This document shows positions 57,411 to 64,000 of a DNA stretch of 64,000 bases, in pieces. The position numbers and the translations under genes were made by a program. This DNA is from Megachile rotundata (taxonomy: Eukaryota > Arthropoda > Insecta > Hymenoptera > Megachilidae): assembly GCF_050947335.1 (NCBI RefSeq), contig NC_134989.1:2163501-2227500 (forward strand). Direction: 5' to 3'. The stretch's first letter is position 1; each line of letters starts with the position of its first letter. A model generated the notes under the pieces. The model was not told the DNA's origin. It ran no database searches and saw only the letters and a list, made by a program, of their open reading frames with translations.

Positions 57411-59365
57411 GAGGGGGACACTTGCGTACCTTTCCTTGTAAGAGCATATGATATTTCTGACGAATTTCAATTATTTTGTTTCATTAAAATTTTGTACTGA
57501 TTAAAGAAAAATTCAAGTTTAAGCACACATCAATTTATTTGTAATATTGAATGTATAGACCTGTTGGATAAATATTGTACAGTTAAGCGACTTTAAAATA
57601 TTGAAGATTGATCATAGCAGCAATAGAAGACTAAAGAACTATTACTTATTAGTTTTTACCCGGGTGGTTTGCACGTTGAGCTCAAGGTTGGCGTAGTTGT
57701 GATTTTTAGGTTCTGAATGTAATTTGAAAAAGTCGAGGCGATCCTTGGATTTATTACTGCTACGGCAATTTGTAGAAGGTTGAGTGCCGAAGAGTCAACT
57801 GTGTAACGGTTTGGGCCTGATGACTGTTGGCAGGGAAATTGGGGTATTCTCAATTCGGGAAAGTCGCTTCCCACTTTTTCGTTTTACCGAGAAGCTATAC
57901 ATACATTTGCCCTCTAGTCAAGATGTGTGTTTTGCAACATTCGCTCGCGAATAAAATTAAACCATTGTTATTTGTTATTAAAAATTTAGTGTCTGCCTCA
58001 CTCTCGATTTCACCTCCCGTAGTTTGAATATTTTAGTCTACAAATGATAATTCCGTTTTAATTTTATTATTTTAATTTGTTAGTGTTATAAGTAGTACTG
58101 TAAAGTAGCAATATAATGTTATTATAAGATTCTTCATCCAGAATGCGGATGAATGTGGATTTATTCATTGTGTCATTATTTTGTTCTGTTTGTGTGCAAT
58201 GATAATGGTAAATAAATAGAAATTTGTTGAAATGAATACTATGAATGACATTTAGTATAATATACACGACTTCCATATTATGCTACCAAATGTAAACAAA
58301 ATATAGGATGTGCTTTTTGCCTCGGAGTGTAATCAATAAGAATGATCTTTTTTCTGCAAAAGGTATTTATTCTAATAATGAAAAAAAGTATTGGAAACTT
58401 AAACTTTATAACAGTAATATTTCTTATTCTTTTTTCCCTTAATATAAAGACAAACAAATTACTTTTGTAATTTAAATTGCTCAGTAGTACAGATTTTACA
58501 AAACAAAAGCACGTGACATTTAAGGCAAGCATTAAAAGACTAGGAGTATGTCTTACAATGAAGAAATATTACTTTTAAAAGAGAGGAAATGTGTTCTACC
58601 ACAGCCCGATTAATTTCACTTCTTCATTATAATAATAATATTATGTTCCGATAGAAAGTCTTCAATCGATTTTAAGTTGGAATTAATTAATCCTTTGACA
58701 GTACAATTCAGTACAATATATATAGTTATTAAAATTGGTTATAATGTAAGAAGTAAGTTACAATATAAAACTGTGTCAAAAACAAAATGAGCTAGCATAA
58801 TTAAAATAGAGGAAGTTTCCTTACAGGGGTCTCTATTCCTAAATTGAAAACAGATTGGGTGATTAGAAAGTAAAAATTTCAACGTTGTTAATACTTGAAA
58901 CATCAATCAATATACAACAATCATTCAGCATTGTCGTTTGTTTACTGCAATTGCAACTTACTAACTCTTTACTTTGTGACTTTCTCCACAGCTGCGTTTG
59001 TTAATATTACTTACTGACTCATACAGTATTGAAACAAATTAAACAAGTTGGAACCTTATGCACACATCTAACGATCATTAAATTGCACTTTACACAAAAT
59101 GAATAGATTTATTTAATATAAATTGAAGAATAAACTTAAAAAGAAAAATTGCATACTAATCTGTCGCTGAATGCGAAAAATGCCAATATTATATTTAAAA
59201 ATAAATAAGTAAAATTTATTACTGAATTTGCAAAACAATTGTATATTCCATATAAGAAACAATAATTTCGATATTTTCCCAAAAATGTTCACAATAACTT
59301 TTGTATATCTATCTTCAGAGTTATATTCAAGATAAGTTTTTCAGAATTTTTCAGAGTTTTTTCAG

Positions 59366-59490
59366 ATAGTCCAAATTAAATCGTGCCCGTTTTAATTTTA
59401 ACCAGAAAAATGTCAGAAACGTATTGGTAAAAGTTTAATAATAAAAAGATAAAAAATATAAAAGTTCTACCCTTGAATTTGCATGGTCAA
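59366..59490. mobile_element. fragment of the pogo-like MITE
   Basis: CCAAATTAAATCGTG, TTTTAATTTTAACCAGAAAAA and TATTGGTAAAAGTT match the interior of copies A (8530-8630) and B (39165-39260). Both ends are missing. Confidence 0.65.
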
Positions 59491-62400
59491 AATATTCTTA
59501 ACAGTTTTTTAAATCCATTGCTTTATAAATCTTGTAAGGACGAAATCGTGTAAATAAAATACCGCGTAAATTAGGAGATAAGTGTACAGAACCATCAGAA
59601 GTTGATATATTATTAGATTCTAATATATCAAATTTTGAAATACTAATATTTGGCACGGTCAATACCAAACCATACAAATATATTTAGGCACCATTTGAGA
59701 TGCCGGTTATCGATGATTCTTATAATATTTAACGTATTAAATAAAACGGTTCCGCTGGTGATATACATATATCGTTCATTAGTATTTTTCATACACAGGA
59801 ATTCTTAGCCTTTCTATTATTATTAGCCTATCTTTTACTGTACTTCTTTAAAAATGCTATACGAAGTTGTATAAAAACGAAAAACAACTTAACTGGCGTC
59901 TTTGCAGTCATTAGGTTCTAATCTTTCACAAGGTTTCTTGAAAAATATTTATGTAAAAGCTAAAATTCCTCGACTAAAAGTCAGACAAACGAGCATGACG
60001 TATACAGAAAATATTCCTATTTTACCTAAAGCAAAATATTTCATGCGTATACTGTGGAATGAAGTTAACCTTAAAATACGGTCACTGAAATTGGCTTTCG
60101 TTTGTTAAAGCGTGTATTAGACTCATCGGTTCGGTATGAGACTGAATGAGCTCGATAACATTGATAACGTTAAAATGTGTGTTACCGTTACAATTGATAA
60201 GAGAAGTGTCACTTTAACGTAGATATTCCTTTGTCGGCACCTATGCACAAACAATGTTTATAGAGATAATATCGAGTTCGTCATATATTAAAATTCGTAA
60301 ATGACGTATGAGAATATTATCTAGTTTTAATTAAAGTACTGCTTGTTTAATCGCTTGTGTCACGTTTTTTCTAAGAAACTTTTTGGAAGAACTAATTATG
60401 AATTCGGTGTTAAAACTATCACATTCACAATGACAAATAATACGATATGACGAATATAATTTTCTATCGAGAACACAATTTTATTAATCAAATTAGTTTG
60501 CTTGAATCTTGTTACTCGGAGTTTTTTGGAATTGTTTATTACGAATATGATTTTACAAACATAAAATGAAAAATGTCGGATTTATTTAAAAATGTCTCCT
60601 ATTAATTGATATAACCCCTTCACAATCATTTAAGATACTTCAAAATTAAAGAATTTCGAAATAATTAATATAGGAATTTTATTAATAAAATTAACAAGAA
60701 CAATTTAAATAATTAAAACTACAATTCTACGCTTCCAAAACACGAAATACAATGAACTTAATAATTATTAACCACGCTTTAGCAAATTAACTAATTCCTC
60801 GATGTGCACAACTCAAAGGTTCAATCTCGATTCTCTCTTTCTTTAAATTATATTTCGTTACCTCGTAATCAAATCGCAAAAGACAAATGATGAAAAGATA
60901 TTGCAAGATTCAATCGATTCAGTACCGTATTACTAATAACATTCACGTCGCCAGTATCAGCGACGTTATTCTTAAAACCCTATCCTACATTAATATTCAT
61001 TTAAAAAATTAATTAATTAATATTAATTAATGTTTCTCTAAGGAACAGATTATCGTACTGAGTTATTTCTTAGATCATTTACGCTACATTCTAATTTTCT
61101 TTATGGAAGTTTACCGATTCCAATATTCGAAGGTTTAGACTCAACGTTAACTGTATAAACGTAATTTTACAAAAAAACAAATGCTGAGTTAAAGTTCTTT
61201 GACTGCCAATGAATTTCACAAAATCAAAACGTTATCTTCACAAATTTTTCAAATATTCATATCTTCATAACATTTTTGTAGTCGAAACGTATGACTTTTG
61301 TAATCATAAATCTGTCATTAACATAAAAAGTGAAATTTTGGAATTAACGTTGTCTGACTCTAAACGCATGTATTATATCTAGTATATAAATGTTTATGAA
61401 TTATCCTAGTTAAACATTCAGATTATGCTAATGGCTGCAGCTGATTCTTAATTACGATGAAGTTCCAAAGTTTTATAATACTAGGTACACCATCGTGGAA
61501 AGTGTTTCATTTTGGCGATACGAATGTTTTGTCGTGTTCGTGCTCAAGCTAAACCAAACGGAGTTTCGTCTATCGTTCTAATTGAACCATACATATTTGT
61601 AATCTGACTGTTTCTGTATATTCTCGACGCATCGTTGCAGTATAAAATGTAATTCCATTGAGGTTTTCATCGAAGCTTGCATGAAATTTACTTATTGCTT
61701 CTGAGATACGAATATACGAATCCTCGAAGTGAGTTACGGTGATTGCGTGATCTACATTCTTAATCACATGCTATGAACTCGTACCTAGTTTTACGAACAG
61801 TAGTTACAGTAACGTTAGGTCACGAAATAGAATAAATCTAAATTCTTTATAAATCGTGTCTAGATTGATTTGATATCGTGTTTTATTGTAGTGATCGTTT
61901 ATTTAGATTGTGAGCAACGGATTAGGAATTAATTATAGAAAATAAATATTTTTGAAACATTTTGTATACGGAATGTTTTACTAACTTTATTTACATGAAA
62001 TATTACCAAGGAAAAATATCATACCAAGTTTCAACCCCTTATTTTATCTGAGGGGTAGTAAAAGGAGAAAATTGAAATTCCTATTTTTAAAATAAAAATT
62101 ACCGTTCTTGAAATTATAAAAGAATAAAATATTTTCAGAATTAACATATTTTTTACAAATGTGATGCACTACTCAATGAACAGATACAATCCATTAATTG
62201 TATAGTCTAAATTAATAATAAAGTCATTACTCTTTATGCAAGTACAATTTACGCGTTTAGCTCTTTCGTGCATCGAATACTGCTATCAGTACGCGTCCAT
62301 CACGCGGAACAAACGGGATCCCTGATTCGGGCCCAATGTTTCATAGGGACACCTACGGATCTTTAACTTCTCTTTTTAAGTAAATTAGCAAATACAATTT

Positions 62401-62562
62401 GCAAAGTAATGTTAATTTTTAACATATTTTTTAAACAAATAAATTTTTCAAAAATCCACTTACGTCATATTATTGGCTTTCCAAAACAGAAAAATGCGCA
62501 TTTAAATTTTTTGTCTAAGCCTAATAGTTCCTAAGATATTTGGCAAAATAGCTTTTTCCACC
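59491..62562. other. AT-rich DNA without recognised gene
   Basis: No exon, RNA gene or repeat ends recognised. The 65-codon minus frame at 61570-61767 lacks motifs or splice signals. Confidence 0.5.
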
Positions 62563-62680
62563 CCAACTTTAAGGGTTATTCTCACCACTTCAAAGTGGAT
62601 ATTCACTGATAAAAAAAAAATACGTGCCAAATATTTTTTCGAGTTCTATAACATATAAAAATTTCATTAAAGTCGGCATG
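62563..62680. repeat. dispersed repeat fragment, copy 2
   Basis: Diverged partner of 37631-37748. Ends not defined. Confidence 0.6.
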
Positions 62681-62889
62681 TATCAACTGGGTGATGTCCG
62701 TTGTTAGTTTTTTTAATAGTATGTTTTTCATTTTTTTTTTTTAATAATTTTGATATAAGTTCAAAGTATTTTTGAATAATTGTTATACATTTCTACTTGC
62801 ACTGGGGAAAAAGAAATAGTATTATAATACTATTATGTATGTTAGATAAAAGTCTTTGTAATAATTTGCGATTTGTATTCTCTTAAAGT

Positions 62890-63260
62890 TCTGGGTTAAG
62901 TGTTTTGCTGTCCCTCAAGGTCCGCTTAACGAAGGATGCAATATCCTCTCCACTCTGTGACCAGATCCTACTAGAATACCCTAATCTCTGTGCACGTGCC
63001 ACGCAGCACCATGACGTCGGGTCATCGGCCACGAGACACGACACCTTTGGTGATCCTCAAAGAAGAAGGCATCGACCTCTAACCATAACATTCGCGACTC
63101 TTAGAATTCGTCGCGGTCCTTAGCTATCGGTTACCACCGATCCTTAGCTCGATGACGGACATGAGTTTATATTATTGTCATCCCAAGACCCCTAAGAACC
63201 GGGTCAAAATCCGGGATACGATGACCCTGACACGTGTGTCACCTTTGCACACGGCTTGAC
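62890..63260. other. GC-richer block of unknown origin
   Basis: GC-richer than its surroundings, with words such as GACGTCGGGTCATCGG and CCAAGACCCCTAAGAACCGG. A 72-codon plus frame has no ATG or motif. Possibly a decayed LTR element. Confidence 0.3.
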
Positions 63261-64000
63261 GCTACATATAAAATATCTTTTTATTTCGTCTAAAACTGAT
63301 CTGAATTTAAAATTGCGATTTGCGACTTTCTAGCTCGAAAAGGTCTTTGAAAATGTTCATGTTTGGAGTTGTCCAACTTCTTTACAGATTTATTTTTACT
63401 TTGAATCATGTTTTCTAATTTAACAACTTTTAGTTTTCCCTACTGAAATCATTTTGTTGCATTAAAAAAAAATATTATGCCTTATGTGACTAATTTCGAT
63501 AAATTTTTTACAGTTTTGAGCACTAAAGTGTCTTAAAGTGTACTTTTATCTGATTTACGGTGCACGTTTTCGAGTTCGTTTTTCAAGCTCCAATTGCTTT
63601 AGGTACCTTAACACCCTCGGTACGCATGAAAATCATATCTAATACGGTACATAATAGCATGCAGTTGTGTATGCAGCTCTCGTTATGCAGCTCTCGTTAT
63701 GCAGCCTCTGGTTAGTAATCGGTGTTTCACAACGCGGTAAATTAGTTTGATACGGTTAATGTACGAAGAGAACTTCTTTGTATCTTCGGAGAGATACACT
63801 TGAATTTAAGATGCGTGAACGGTAACAACTAAGCCAGTATTAAACTAAAACCTTTAACTTATGGCTCTTAAAAAGTTACTGTCGATCCTTTACATTTACT
63901 TAAAGCATAATTCAATATTCATCAAGATTTTGTTGCATGTTCTGCATGTTCTGCGCTTATAATATATGTCGTGATCCCGGAGGCAAAAGAAATATTCGAA
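63261..64000. other. AT-rich DNA to the window edge
   Basis: It holds only a 14-bp tandem repeat at 63671-63711 (ATGCAGCTCTCGTT twice and a variant third unit). No gene recognised. Confidence 0.5.

Larger units (their letters stand above)
55831..59365. other. AT-rich DNA with microsatellites, no recognised gene
   Basis: Degenerate AATTTGAAAA words lie near 56865-56920. A trinucleotide run (57279-57338) and a TG run (57387-57410) are present. A 72-codon minus frame at 57656-57874 lacks motifs. Nothing else recognised. Confidence 0.5.

Overview
The window looks like a stretch of an insect nuclear genome: AT-rich DNA, GT-AG introns, several animal DNA-transposon superfamilies (mariner DD34D, Tc1 DD34E, pogo-like, many TTAA-flanked MITEs, a SWIM-protein element) and one Ty3/gypsy LTR retrotransposon. 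The mix of elements suggests Hymenoptera, perhaps an ant, but that is inference. No tRNA, rRNA or CRISPR array was recognised.

Host coding content is sparse. Three minus-strand exons (34354-34804, 20451-20684, 16610-17076) have good splice sites and agree in reading phase, so they are consecutive parts of one long-intron gene. The protein is polar and probably disordered, carries a proline-rich stretch and repeats a short DLV-basic motif. I do not recognise the gene. Its ends lie outside what I can identify.

Layout. 1.2-2.64 kb: a GC-rich TATA promoter, a 5' splice site and a tandem array of about 62-bp units. Each unit folds into a hairpin whose two arms change together while the loop stays constant; a 3' splice site and AATAAA follow. 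This is the most unusual thing here. 3.7-4.6 kb: mariner deletion derivative, copy 1. 5.5-10.9 kb: three TTAA elements and a pogo-like MITE. 14-23 kb: three giant inverted repeats (foldback elements), one with a nested TTAA MITE, one with a Tc1 transposase tail in its loop, one carrying two divergent copies of a SWIM zinc-finger fragment. 24.7-27.7 kb: mariner copy 2 (same deletion, same 896-bp length) next to a recently dead Tc1 element that has a nested TTAA MITE. 29.5-39.4 kb: further TTAA elements, a palindromic-TIR element with a KRBA2/Ginger-like ORF, and a second pogo-like MITE. 49.97-55.08 kb: a complete Ty3/gypsy element with identical 315-bp LTRs, a 4-bp target duplication and one intact 1407-codon gag-pol ORF. 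The rest is AT-rich DNA with short simple repeats and a few CpG-richer islands of unknown origin.

The elements do not form a pathway. Two of the foldback elements lie in introns of the minus-strand gene, so its pre-mRNA would contain long double-stranded segments.
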